From: G963662905 sp963676415
GTDB lineage: Bacteria; Bacteroidota; Bacteroidia; Bacteroidales; WRLA01
Assembly (NCBI GenBank): GCA_963676415.1
Contig: OY781097.1
Coordinates: 2,356,001 to 2,420,000 of the forward strand
Length of the DNA stretch: 64,000 nt
Reading direction: 5' to 3'
How positions within the stretch are numbered: position 1 is the first letter of the stretch; every line of letters begins with the position of its first letter. Below the pieces are notes generated by a model. It was not told the DNA's origin. It saw nothing but the letters and a program-made list of their open reading frames with translations, and ran no database searches. A program made the translations under genes and the position numbers. This document shows, piece after piece, positions 33,713-42,445 of the stretch.

Positions 33713-34299
33713 TGGAAATAAAAGAGGCGAAATTTTTAAAAAGCAGTGTGCAAATCGGGCAGTGCCCACCAACTGATTTACCTGAGTTTGCTTTTATTGG
33801 GCGTTCCAATGTGGGAAAATCTTCCCTGATAAATATGCTGACCAACAATAAAAACCTGGCAAAGACATCGGGCAAGCCCGGAAAAACAAGGCTGATCAAT
33901 CATTTTATTGTGGACGACCGTTGGTATTTAGTTGATTTACCGGGATTTGGCTATGCAAAGGTTTCTAAAAAAGAACGTGCTAAATGGGAGCGGAATACAT
34001 ATCTGTATCTCGAAAAAAGAGAAAACCTGCACATGATTTTTTTATTGATCGACAGCAGGATCCCACCGCAAAAAATTGATCTGGAATTTATGCAATGGCT
34101 TGCATCCAAACAATTGCCTTTTGTTTTGCTTTTTACAAAATGCGATAAACTTAAGAGCGAAAAAGTGGATGATAATTTGAAAGCATATGTGGCAGAGCTT
34201 CGTAAGAGCTGGAAAGATATTCCATTTGCGCTTAAAACTTCATCAGAAGATAAAACCGGAAGGGAAGAAATACTGAGCCTCATTTCCGAGATGATATAA
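33712..34299 (+). CDS. engB: Ribosome biogenesis GTPase EngB/YsxC
   Basis: 195 residues. G1 GRSNVGKSSLINML (about 29-42), G2 threonine in KTSGKPGKTRLINHF, G3 DLPGFGYAKVSK, G4 FTKCDK and G5 KTSSEDKTG are all present. EngB GTPases assist assembly of the large ribosomal subunit and are generally essential. The ATG overlaps the last base of the glsB stop (TAATG), so translation is coupled. A hairpin terminator follows. Confidence 0.96.
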   Translation: MEIKEAKFLKSSVQIGQCPPTDLPEFAFIGRSNVGKSSLINMLTNNKNLAKTSGKPGKTRLINHFIVDDRWYLVDLPGFGYAKVSKKERAKWERNTYLYLEKRENLHMIFLLIDSRIPPQKIDLEFMQWLASKQLPFVLLFTKCDKLKSEKVDDNLKAYVAELRKSWKDIPFALKTSSEDKTGREEILSLISEMI

Positions 34300-34301
34300 A
34301 A

Positions 34302-34328
34302 AATCCCCGCATGAAACATGCAGGGATT
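34302..34328. terminator. Bidirectional hairpin between engB and the biotin carrier gene
   Basis: AATCCCCGCATG-AAA-CATGCAGGGATT has 12-base arms with one mismatch, flanked by A-rich sequence on the left (Ts on the minus strand) and TAAAA on the right. It lies between two convergent genes. Confidence 0.65.
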
Positions 34329-34350
34329 AAAATATTGATTTCTTATATGT

Positions 34351-34677
34351 CTATTCAAATTCGATCAATAAATACCGCTTTGGTATTTTTTGGTTTCGTT
34401 CAATATTGATCTTTTTGATTTTTCCACTGATAGGCGATGCAATTTCATTGAGCATTTTCATTGCTTCCAAAACAAGCAATATCTGCCCTTCTTCCACATC
34501 ATCACCTTCTTTTATCCGGATGTCTTTGATTTCACCCGGAATAAAAGCAAACATCAGTTTTTCATTGGGTTTTTCATATTTCACCCTGTTCTCAAATTTT
34601 TTGGTGTAGGTTGTTTTATACACCGCATCATCTATGATAAAATCCTTAAATTCAGGTTTTTCTTTGCTTGCGCTCAT
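34351..34677 (-). CDS. Biotin/lipoyl-binding carrier protein
   Basis: 108 residues with a C-terminal biotinyl domain: GEIKDIRIKEGDDVEEGQILLVLEAMKMLNEIASPISGKIKKINI. The lysine of EAMKM (about residue 74) is the biotin site. The N-terminal 40 residues are a charged lead. It is the carrier subunit for the carboxyltransferase encoded 41 bases upstream, moving CO2 between active sites. The biotin carboxylase or the membrane decarboxylase subunits are not in this window. Confidence 0.88.
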   Translation of the reverse strand: MSASKEKPEFKDFIIDDAVYKTTYTKKFENRVKYEKPNEKLMFAFIPGEIKDIRIKEGDDVEEGQILLVLEAMKMLNEIASPISGKIKKINIERNQKIPKRYLLIEFE

Positions 34678-34718
34678 ATCAGTTTGCTTTGATTGTCCAT
34701 AAAAATATTAAGATTGGC

Positions 34719-36272
34719 TTAAAATGGTGGGATGCCATGTTTTTTATGGATGGGTTTTTCCGATTTATTATCGGAGATATTCAGTGCATGCTCAATAAAG
34801 TGCCGTGTTTCACGCGGATCGATCACAGCATCAACATAACCGTAAGCGGCAGCAACATAAGGATTTGCAAATTTGTTTTTGTATTCCTCGATTTTCTGTT
34901 GCCTCATGGCTTCCGGGTTTTCTGCATTCATGATTTCCTTACGGAATATGATGTTGGCAGCGCCTTCTGGGCCCATAACTGCAATTTCTGCGGTTGGCCA
35001 GGCGAACACAAAATCTGCTTTGAGGTGGTGCGAGCACATCGCGATATAGCCACCGCCGTAAGCTTTGCGTAGAATAATAGTAATTTTCGGCACTGTGGCT
35101 TCTGAATAAGCATAAAGCACTTTAGCGCCGTGGCGGATCACACCGGCATGTTCCTGGTCAACACCCGGCAAATAACCCGGAAGGTCAACCAGTGTTACTA
35201 ATGGAATATTGAATGAATCGCAATAGCGGATAAAACGTGCTGCTTTATCAGATGAATCTACATCCAGTACACCGGCCAAAACCAGAGGCTGGTTGGCAAT
35301 AAAACCAACAGTTTCGCCATTGAGCCTTCCAAAACCGACAACGATATTGCGGGCAAATAATTCCTGAACTTCCATGAAGTCAGAATCGTCGGTCAGGGCT
35401 TTGATTACATCGCGAACATCGTAAGGCTGGCCGGGATCTGCCGGAATAATATCATCAATTTTATAGGTACGGGTTTTTGGGTTTTTCTTGGGGAATTTCT
35501 TGGCTTTTTCCAGATTGCTCCATGGGATGAAACTAACCAGTTTCTTAATCTGTGAGAAGCATTCGGTTTCGGATTCAGCGTAAAAGTGTGCATTACCGGT
35601 AAGTTCGGCCTGAACACGGGCTCCCCCCAAATCTTCTTTCGAGATTTCTTCGCCCAATACGGTTTTGATTACCTCGGGGCCTGTAATGAACATCTGGGAT
35701 ATTTTGTCCACAACAAAAACAAAGTCGGTCAAAGCAGGGCTGTAAACCGCGCCACCTGCGCAGGGGCCCAAGATCACTGAAATTTGTGGGATGACACCAC
35801 TGGCCTGTGTATTGCGGTAAAAAATATCACCATAACCGGCCAAAGCGTTTACGCCTTCCTGGATACGTGCACCGCCCGAATCGTTGATACCGATAATTGG
35901 CACCTTCATCTTCAGGGCGTGATCCATAATTTTCGTGATTTTTTTGGCATGTGCATAGCCCAGCGAACCACCGGCTACGGTGAAGTCCTGTGCATAAATA
36001 CAAACCGGATGGCCTTCGATGGTTCCTGTTCCGGTTACCACTCCGTCTCCCGGTAAAAACTTCTTGTCAAGGTCAAAGTCTTTTCCGGCCTGCTCTACAA
36101 AGAGGTCGTATTCCTGAAAAGATTTGGGATCGAGTACAGCAATGATGCGTTCACGCGCTGTCATTTTACCTCTCTGTTTTTGCTTCTCGATCGCTTTGCT
36201 ACCACCACCCTGCAGAGCGTTTCTCATGCGTTGTCTTAGCTCGTGGGTTTTTTGTTTTAATGGCATATTCAA
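34719..36272 (-). CDS. Acyl-CoA carboxylase/decarboxylase carboxyltransferase subunit
   Basis: 517 residues of the carboxyltransferase family (propionyl-CoA carboxylase beta or methylmalonyl-CoA decarboxylase alpha). Seen are ARERIIAVLDPKSFQEYD, INDSGGARIQEGVNALAGYGDIF, GPCAGGAVYSPALTDF, LVDLPGYLPGVDQEHAGVIRHGAKVLYAYSEATVPKI and YGGGYIAMCSHHLKADFVFAWPTAEIAVMGPEGAANIIF, all diagnostic. It works with the biotin carrier downstream. In Bacteroidota such genes serve propionate formation through methylmalonyl-CoA; which direction applies here cannot be told without the missing partner genes. A clear promoter lies upstream. Confidence 0.9.
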   Translation of the reverse strand: MNMPLKQKTHELRQRMRNALQGGGSKAIEKQKQRGKMTARERIIAVLDPKSFQEYDLFVEQAGKDFDLDKKFLPGDGVVTGTGTIEGHPVCIYAQDFTVAGGSLGYAHAKKITKIMDHALKMKVPIIGINDSGGARIQEGVNALAGYGDIFYRNTQASGVIPQISVILGPCAGGAVYSPALTDFVFVVDKISQMFITGPEVIKTVLGEEISKEDLGGARVQAELTGNAHFYAESETECFSQIKKLVSFIPWSNLEKAKKFPKKNPKTRTYKIDDIIPADPGQPYDVRDVIKALTDDSDFMEVQELFARNIVVGFGRLNGETVGFIANQPLVLAGVLDVDSSDKAARFIRYCDSFNIPLVTLVDLPGYLPGVDQEHAGVIRHGAKVLYAYSEATVPKITIILRKAYGGGYIAMCSHHLKADFVFAWPTAEIAVMGPEGAANIIFRKEIMNAENPEAMRQQKIEEYKNKFANPYVAAAYGYVDAVIDPRETRHFIEHALNISDNKSEKPIHKKHGIPPF

Positions 36273-36348
36273 TCGTTTTTGGTTTATTTTAGCACTAACC
36301 TATTCTAATATTGAAAATTAGCTGTGCTTTTATACTGCCTTAGCCTTG

Positions 36349-36378
36349 CAAAATTAAATACTTTTCGCAAAAATGCAA
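36349..36378 (-). promoter_or_regulatory. Promoter of the carboxyltransferase operon (TTG-N19-TAATTTTG)
   Basis: On the minus strand TTG (36378-36376) is followed by exactly 19 bases and TAATTTTG (36356-36349). This matches the Bacteroidota primary sigma consensus in both elements and spacing; the leader would be about 70 bases. Confidence 0.65.
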
Positions 36379-36477
36379 ATCTAATTTAATTTGTTTAAAA
36401 ACATGAAAATCAGTTTATTGTGAAAGTATTCAGGTTTTTATATACGTTGGTTGTGCAATGATTTCGGTTCTTTTTTA

Positions 36478-36485
36478 TAGTTTTG
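36478..36485 (+). promoter_or_regulatory. Candidate -7 element of the MmcQ/YjbR gene
   Basis: TAGTTTTG fits TAnnTTTG, 27 bases before the start codon. No well-placed TTG. Confidence 0.4.
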
Positions 36486-36512
36486 TCATTATAATTTAAT
36501 GCGCTGAAAAAC

Positions 36513-36866
36513 ATGAATATAGAAGCATATCGAGATTACTGCCTGAGCCTGAAAGGCGTTACAGAGTCATTTCCTTTCGATGAAACCACTTTAGTTTTTA
36601 AGGTCATGGGCAAAATGTTCTCATTATTAAATACAAAAGCTGAGCACTCTGTTAATCTCAAGTTCTTGCCTGATAAGTGTTTGCATATCAGGGAGCAGTA
36701 TCCTGTCGTCAAAGCGGGTTATCATATGAACAAAAAACATTGGAATACCATTCCATTTGATCCTTCCATCGAAGACCAAAAAATACGGGAATGGACCAAA
36801 GAATCTTATAATTTGATTGTAAGTGGCCTGACTAAAAAGCTCAAGGCTGAACTTGAAAGATTTTAG
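36513..36866 (+). CDS. MmcQ/YjbR family protein
   Basis: 117 residues with the family pattern: N-terminal RDYCLSLKGVTESFPFDETTLVFKVMGKMFSLL, then NLKFLPDKCLHIREQYPVVKAGYHMNKKHWNTI, and a C-terminal LIVSGLTKKLKAEL helix. The domain has a CyaY-like fold and has been suggested to bind DNA; its physiological role is not established. It stands alone, converging with mutS2 (28 bases between stops). Confidence 0.85.
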   Translation: MNIEAYRDYCLSLKGVTESFPFDETTLVFKVMGKMFSLLNTKAEHSVNLKFLPDKCLHIREQYPVVKAGYHMNKKHWNTIPFDPSIEDQKIREWTKESYNLIVSGLTKKLKAELERF

Positions 36867-36894
36867 GTGTATTTCCTGATTGGTTATTTGGTGC

Positions 36895-39330
36895 TTATTT
36901 TAGATGGACCACTGTAATCCCATGCCCGCCAAATTCGATATGTTCATCGGCAGCACGTTCAACTTCAGGTTTTTTGAGCAACATATCACGGATCATCATG
37001 CGCAAAATGCCATTTCCTTTGCCGTGGAGTATGCGCACTTCGTGCATGCTGAGCAAATGGGCTTCATCAATATATTTTTCCACAGAAGCCAGGGCATCCT
37101 GAGTCCGTTTACCGCGTACATCTAGCTGAAGCTCAAAGTTGGCTGCACGTTTGTTCATGTCATTCATTATATTATGGTAGCGTACGCTGCTGCTTATGGT
37201 TTTGGGTTTTTGCCCGCCAAAATATTCCAGCCGGTCGAGTGGTGTTTTTAAAGTAAATGAGTCAAAAGAGACCAAAGCTTCCTTTCCCATCATTTTCACA
37301 ATTTCACCCACAGCCTTTTGTTGCTTTAGGCGCACCGGATCGCCTTTTTTTAGAAATTTGCTGCTGTCGGGGGCTTTAGGTGCAGATTCCTTTTTGTGAA
37401 CTGTTGTTTTTTTGCTTTGTTTTTGCTCTTGTTTCAGCTCGTCTTCCAGCTTTTTCTTCTCAGCTTCCAGTTTTTGGCGCAAAACTTTGGTGCGCTCCTT
37501 TTCTGCCTGGCTTTCCTTGATTTCGCGGATGACCTGCTCAATGGTTTTGTTGGCGTTTTTCAGTATGTCTGCGGCTTCTTCACGTGCTTCTTCAAGGATT
37601 TTTGTTTTTCGCTCCTGCACCTCAGAGCTCAGGTTTTGGTATTTTTCGATTATTTCTGAAAGAAAATTATCGGCCACATTCACTTTTTCCATTTTTTCGG
37701 TCAGCTCTTTTTTATCTATTTCGAGCTGTTGTAATTGTTGGTCGAAAGAAAGGTGCTTGTTTCCGCTTTTGCTTTCTGCGCGTTTTAAAATTGCTTTTGG
37801 GAAGCCGATTTTTTCAGCAATTTCAAAAGCAAATGAACTTCCCGGTTTTCCTGTTTTGAGTTCGTACAGAGGGTTCATGCTTTTGGTATCGAATAGCATG
37901 GCGCCGTTAAAAATTTCTTTTCGTCTGTCGGCCAGAAGTTTAAGGTTACTGTAATGGGTGGTTACAACTCCTGTTGCTTTTTTGTTGCCCATATGTTCCA
38001 GAATTGCTTCGGCAATGGCACCGCCCAGATGAGGTTCGGTGCCTGTTCCAAATTCATCAATCAGGAAAAGGGTTTCATCTCCGGCAATCCGGCTGAGTTT
38101 TTTCATGCCAACCAAATGGCTGCTGTATGTACTCAGGTCATTTTCAATAGATTGTTCATCACCAATATCAACAAAAAGATCCTTAAAAATTCCGCTGGAA
38201 CTGCTTTCTTTGGCCGGAACGAGCATACCGCATTGCAGCATATACTGAAGCAGGCCAATGGTTTTCAAACAAACGGATTTTCCTCCGGCATTTGGCCCTG
38301 AAATTACTAAAATCCTGTGTTCTTGGTTAAGCTCAACGCTAAGTGGGACGACTTTTTTGCCGCTTTCGCGAAATTTCATAAACAAAAGAGGATGACGGGC
38401 CTTTTCCCATTTGATTTTGTGCTCATCGTTTAATGAAGGCCTTTGCGATTCGGTTTCGATGGCAAAGCGTGCTTTGGCCCTGATGAAGTCCAGCATACCA
38501 ATAAAGCGCAGGCCGCTCAGAAGGGCTTCGGTTTCCGGCCTGATTTCATCTGTTAGGCGGGTCAGGATACGGATGATTTCCCTTTTTTCTTCGTATTCCA
38601 GTTTGCGCACCTTGTTATTGTTCTCCAGAACTTCGGCCGGTTCTACGTAAACAGTCTGACCGGTAGCGGATTCATCCTGCACAAAGCCCTGTATCTGCCT
38701 ACGATATGTGGCTTGCAGCGGAATTACCATGCGTCCGTTGCGTATTCCGGCTTCAGTATCATCTTCGGGTGTCCATCCTGATTTTTTTGCAAGCTTGATT
38801 ATCTGGCGGATCTTCTTTTCAGAGTCGTCCAGTGCACGGCGTATTTTTGTACGGATTTCGGCAAGTTCTGCGCTGGCATGGTCACGGATTTCCCCTTTTT
38901 CGTCAACTATTTTTTCAATTTTGCCCGGTAGGGATGCGTTCAGGAGAATGTTTTCGGCAAGCTCATTAAGGGCCGGATATTTATTGTCTTCTTTTCTGGC
39001 CTTTAGATAATCAAGCATATCCAGAATAGTCATCATGGTAATGCGCAATTCGGTCAGTGCTTCTGCATCCATAAAAGTTCCCGGCGTGGCAATACGCCTT
39101 AGTTCCTGATACAGGTTAAATATCTCTCCCGAAGGTTTTTTGTCCTCAAACAATAAAATTTGACGGTATTCGTCTGTTTGTTCCAAACATCGCGAAATGT
39201 GCGCAGCGCTTTCCGAAAAGCTCATTTTTTGTGCAAAATGCCTGCCGGTAGCACTGAAACAATAGTCCTCAAGGCTTTGCCTGATTTTGCTAAAGCCAAT
39301 CTTTTCTTCAAAATTATTTGGGTAAATCAC
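36895..39330 (-). CDS. mutS2: Endonuclease MutS2
   Basis: 811 residues, near the usual ~780. It lacks the mismatch-recognition domain of MutS and starts with the core/lever region. The ATPase domain has the Walker A loop ISGPNAGGKSVCLKTIGL (about 335-352), DIGDEQSIENDLSTYSSH and FLIDEFGTGTEPHLGGAIAEAIL. A long coiled coil (about 500-640) and the C-terminal Smr nuclease domain (LDVRGKRTQDALASVEKYID...RILHGKGNGILR) follow. MutS2 acts on branched DNA and collided ribosomes in characterised relatives. Monocistronic by spacing. Confidence 0.96.
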   Translation of the reverse strand: MIYPNNFEEKIGFSKIRQSLEDYCFSATGRHFAQKMSFSESAAHISRCLEQTDEYRQILLFEDKKPSGEIFNLYQELRRIATPGTFMDAEALTELRITMMTILDMLDYLKARKEDNKYPALNELAENILLNASLPGKIEKIVDEKGEIRDHASAELAEIRTKIRRALDDSEKKIRQIIKLAKKSGWTPEDDTEAGIRNGRMVIPLQATYRRQIQGFVQDESATGQTVYVEPAEVLENNNKVRKLEYEEKREIIRILTRLTDEIRPETEALLSGLRFIGMLDFIRAKARFAIETESQRPSLNDEHKIKWEKARHPLLFMKFRESGKKVVPLSVELNQEHRILVISGPNAGGKSVCLKTIGLLQYMLQCGMLVPAKESSSSGIFKDLFVDIGDEQSIENDLSTYSSHLVGMKKLSRIAGDETLFLIDEFGTGTEPHLGGAIAEAILEHMGNKKATGVVTTHYSNLKLLADRRKEIFNGAMLFDTKSMNPLYELKTGKPGSSFAFEIAEKIGFPKAILKRAESKSGNKHLSFDQQLQQLEIDKKELTEKMEKVNVADNFLSEIIEKYQNLSSEVQERKTKILEEAREEAADILKNANKTIEQVIREIKESQAEKERTKVLRQKLEAEKKKLEDELKQEQKQSKKTTVHKKESAPKAPDSSKFLKKGDPVRLKQQKAVGEIVKMMGKEALVSFDSFTLKTPLDRLEYFGGQKPKTISSSVRYHNIMNDMNKRAANFELQLDVRGKRTQDALASVEKYIDEAHLLSMHEVRILHGKGNGILRMMIRDMLLKKPEVERAADEHIEFGGHGITVVHLK

Positions 39331-39394
39331 ATTGCAAAATTACATTTTTTAATTTTTAGTTTTCTGTCAATACTCAATTTCAAAATCAAATTTG

Positions 39395-39402
39395 TATCTT
39401 TG
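39395..39402 (+). promoter_or_regulatory. Candidate -7 element upstream of aroB
   Basis: TATCTTTG fits TAnnTTTG, about 117 bases before the chosen aroB start. A divergent TAATTTTG for mutS2 lies at 39336-39343 on the minus strand, but its start is only 6 bases away. Confidence 0.35.
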
Positions 39403-39518
39403 AGCAACCTAAAAACAGTAATAGTCCTTTTGTTTGCTACTTTTATGATATCCAAGCTTTGAATTGGTCGTGGCAATTATGTTGGCAATCAAGAAGGAGA
39501 CAAAAAATTATTAGCTTT

Positions 39519-40604
39519 ATGGCATCACAACGTATGTTAACCAGTGGAAATTCGAGATTGGTTTTTCAACCGGAGCAAAATTTGCTCAGAGAAGCGGTTG
39601 TGGAATCAGGAGCTTCCCGTGTTTTTGTTTTGGTAGATAAAAATACTGAAAAACATTGTCTTCCGTATTTTTTGGAGCAATTGGGAAAGCCTAAAGGTCT
39701 AACGGTTGTTAAAATGAATGCCGGTGAAATTAACAAAACGGAGAAAAACTGGCTCAGCGTTTTAGCGCAATTGCACGATGCAATGGCCGACCGCCATGCC
39801 TTGCTGGTAAATTTGGGCGGAGGAGTCGTTACCGACCTGGGTGGATTTGCTGCTGCGGTTTATAAGCGCGGCATACGATATATCAATGTGCCCACATCTC
39901 TTCTGGCCATGGTTGATGCTTCCACGGGGGCAAAAACAGGCATCGACTTCCGTTATACCAAAAATGAACTGGGCGTTTTTTATGAGCCGGAATATGTTTT
40001 TATTGATAGTTCCTACCTAAAAACTTTGCCCGAAAGGCATTTTACTGCTGCCCTTGCTGAAATGCTCAAGCATTCCCTGCTTAATTCCGAAGATGCGCTA
40101 AAGGCTTTTCTTGGCGCCGATTTTAAAGATGAAAAATTGATGGAAAAATTGATATTCAAGTCTGTGCAGTTTAAAAGCCTTATTGTGCAGCAGGATTTTC
40201 GTGAATCCGGATTGCGTAAGCAACTTAATTTTGGCCATACTTTTGGTCATGCTTTTGAGTCATATTACCTCAATACGGAAAAAATCCTGTTTCACGGCGA
40301 AGCTGTTGCTGTTGGTTTGATTTGCGCCCTTTACCTTTCCCAATCCTGTGTGCATTTTCAAAAAGATTTATTGGGCAGAATTACCGACTGGATAAAAGAT
40401 CGCTTTTCTTTGCCCATACCGGATGAAAGTGAATTTGAAGCGATTTTTTCATTGATGATGCGCGACAAAAAAAATTCCGGAGGCTCTGTTCTTGCTGTTT
40501 TGCTTTCATCTCCGGGACATCCATGGCATGATAAAAAAATAAACAAAAAACAGGTATTTGAGGCATTGGATTATTATTCTAAAGTGGTGAAAGGATGGCT
40601 TTAG
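39519..40604 (+). CDS. aroB: 3-dehydroquinate synthase
   Basis: 361 residues from ATG 39519 (MASQRMLTSGNSRLVFQ); the 20 codons before it (from 39459) are rich in Trp/Arg and do not fit the family. NAD-binding NLGGGVVTDLGGFAAAVYKRGIRYINVPTSLLAMVDASTGAKTGIDF, metal ligands in LAEMLKHSLL and the LNFGHTFGHAFESYY block, and HGEAVAVGL are intact. It catalyses the second step of the shikimate pathway. Its 3' end overlaps aroA by 10 bases, so the two shikimate genes are translationally coupled. Confidence 0.93.
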   Translation: MASQRMLTSGNSRLVFQPEQNLLREAVVESGASRVFVLVDKNTEKHCLPYFLEQLGKPKGLTVVKMNAGEINKTEKNWLSVLAQLHDAMADRHALLVNLGGGVVTDLGGFAAAVYKRGIRYINVPTSLLAMVDASTGAKTGIDFRYTKNELGVFYEPEYVFIDSSYLKTLPERHFTAALAEMLKHSLLNSEDALKAFLGADFKDEKLMEKLIFKSVQFKSLIVQQDFRESGLRKQLNFGHTFGHAFESYYLNTEKILFHGEAVAVGLICALYLSQSCVHFQKDLLGRITDWIKDRFSLPIPDESEFEAIFSLMMRDKKNSGGSVLAVLLSSPGHPWHDKKINKKQVFEALDYYSKVVKGWL

Positions 40605-41839
40605 TAAGATATTCCGCTACTTCTTCCGATCTGGTATCTGTTTGCCTGCCTGCATCTAAAAGCATTGCCAACCGCTTACTCATTATGCAGTCGCTTTGCC
40701 CGGATATAAAAATTTTGGGTTTATCCGATGCCAACGACACCTTGGTTTTGGAAAATGCTTTGGAGAAACTGTCATCATTGGATGATCTCATTGAAATTGA
40801 TGTGCAGGATGCCGGCACAGCAGCGCGCTTTTTGCTGGCCCGTTTGGCTATTGAAAAAAAGAGCTTTCGTCTCCATGGAACCGAGCGTATGAACCAAAGG
40901 CCGATTAAAGCTCTGGCAGATGGGCTTATGCAAATTGGCAAGATAATTCAGTATGAAAAGAATGACGGATTTCTTCCGCTAATTATCGCAGGCAAGCCAA
41001 ATTTGAATTCACGGATAAGTTTGGATGCAAGTTTGAGCAGTCAGTTTTTATCGGCTGTGATGATGGTAGCCCCAAAAATATCTTCACCTTTTATTATTGA
41101 ACTTCAGGGGAAAGGTACCAGCTGGCCTTATGTGGAAATGACAGCCCAATTGATGCAAAAATCCGGGCTTAAAGTGGATATAAGTCCCGGACAAATACTT
41201 GTGGAAGGCAGTTATACGGCCACTCAAATGACCTGCGAAAATGACTGGAGTGCTGCTTCCTATGTTTATCTGGCTGCGGCATTATCGCCAGGAAACCTTT
41301 ATGTTGAGCTGGAATTGCCCGCACCAGCAGACTCGGTTCAGGGTGATGCCCGTATTGCGGGGATGTTTGCAGAATTTGGTATCGATAGCATATTTCAAAA
41401 CAGAAAACTTATCATACATAAAAGGCACGATTTTCAGGCACCGGCATATTTTGAGACCGATTTTTTGGATATTCCAGATATGGCGCAAACATTTGCCATA
41501 CTTTGTGCTGCTTTGGGAACAGAAGCAAGGCTCAGTGGCCTGAAAAGTTTGCGCATTAAGGAAACCGACCGGCTGCTGGCTTTGAAGTTGGAAATGAAAA
41601 AGATGGCTAAAGATATTGAGATATTATCGGATGATACTATCTATATCCCGGCAGGAAAACTGGAGAAGCCTTCGCAAAAACTGGAATGCCACAACGATCA
41701 CCGCATGGCTATGTCGCTGGCACCACTTGTGATGATTTTTGAAGAGCTGGAACTCGATCATCCTGAGCTTGTGCGCAAATCATTCCCTGCTTTCTGGACG
41801 GAATTTGCTTCTTTGGGTATTCGGTTACCAGACAGTTGA
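40595..41839 (+). CDS. aroA: 3-phosphoshikimate 1-carboxyvinyltransferase (EPSP synthase)
   Basis: 414 residues, slightly short for the family (~430). Substrate-binding SKSIANRLLIMQSL, DAGTAARFLLARLA, GTERMNQRPIKALADGL, SSQFLSAVMMVAP, KETDRLLALKLEM and CHNDHRMAMSLAP are present. The glycine-rich loop usually written LxGNAGTA reads DVQDAGTAAR here, a variation seen in Bacteroidota. It joins phosphoenolpyruvate to shikimate-3-phosphate. Coupled with aroB. Confidence 0.93.
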   Translation: MALVRYSATSSDLVSVCLPASKSIANRLLIMQSLCPDIKILGLSDANDTLVLENALEKLSSLDDLIEIDVQDAGTAARFLLARLAIEKKSFRLHGTERMNQRPIKALADGLMQIGKIIQYEKNDGFLPLIIAGKPNLNSRISLDASLSSQFLSAVMMVAPKISSPFIIELQGKGTSWPYVEMTAQLMQKSGLKVDISPGQILVEGSYTATQMTCENDWSAASYVYLAAALSPGNLYVELELPAPADSVQGDARIAGMFAEFGIDSIFQNRKLIIHKRHDFQAPAYFETDFLDIPDMAQTFAILCAALGTEARLSGLKSLRIKETDRLLALKLEMKKMAKDIEILSDDTIYIPAGKLEKPSQKLECHNDHRMAMSLAPLVMIFEELELDHPELVRKSFPAFWTEFASLGIRLPDS

Positions 41840-41870
41840 TCTTGTTTAGTGTTTTTTGTTAAAATCTAAA

Positions 41871-41922
41871 CATAGTAATTGATTTGCTGTTGGATTCATT
41901 GTACAGAAAATCAATTACTATG
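41871..41922 (+). promoter_or_regulatory. Perfect 15 bp inverted repeat covering the SRPBCC start codon
   Basis: CATAGTAATTGATTT (41871-41885) pairs with AAATCAATTACTATG (41908-41922) around a 22-base loop. The last three bases are the ATG of the next gene. As RNA the hairpin would hide the start codon; as DNA it would be an operator-like dyad. Confidence 0.8.
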
Positions 41923-42423
41923 ACTGAAAATCAATCCATTCGTTTTTATAATCATTCGGGACTGCATACACTCCATGCCAAACAGCTTATACCGGCAGGG
42001 ATAAATGATGTTTGGGGGTTTTTCTCCAACCCGGCCAACCTTCAGAAAATTACTCCAGAACATATGGCTTTTAAAGTGACTTCTCCGGTTCTGTCAAATA
42101 ATATGTACCCAGGCCAGATGATTTCCTACTGGGTCAGTCCTGTGCCTGGTGTACGGACTTCCTGGTTAACGGAAATTACACAGGTTCGGGAGAAAGAATT
42201 TTTTATCGATGAACAAAGAATGGGGCCTTATAAAATCTGGCATCACCAGCATATTTTTTGTCCTGTTGGTAATGGTGTGATGATGGAAGATATAGTTACC
42301 TATAAAGCGCCATTGGGATGTATTGGCCGGTTGATGGAAAAATTATTCATACGGAAAATGCTCCGAAAAATATTTCAATACCGCATCAAGCGGGTTGAGG
42401 GATTATTCCCCAAACCCGTATAA
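41920..42423 (+). CDS. SRPBCC-family ligand-binding protein
   Basis: 167 residues from ATG 41920 (MTENQSIRFYNHSG); a TTG at 41884 inside the hairpin loop would give 12 more. The pattern HAKQLIPAGINDVWGFFSNPANLQKITPEHMAFKV, SWLTEITQVREKEFFIDEQRMGPYKIWHHQHIF and MMEDIVTYKAPLG is that of the START/SRPBCC helix-grip fold found in stand-alone 'cell division inhibitor/cyclase-like' proteins. Ligand unknown. It follows aroA by 80 bases, but the intervening inverted repeat suggests its own control. Confidence 0.78.
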   Translation: MTENQSIRFYNHSGLHTLHAKQLIPAGINDVWGFFSNPANLQKITPEHMAFKVTSPVLSNNMYPGQMISYWVSPVPGVRTSWLTEITQVREKEFFIDEQRMGPYKIWHHQHIFCPVGNGVMMEDIVTYKAPLGCIGRLMEKLFIRKMLRKIFQYRIKRVEGLFPKPV

Positions 42424-42445
42424 CAAATTATTACAGAATGCTCTT

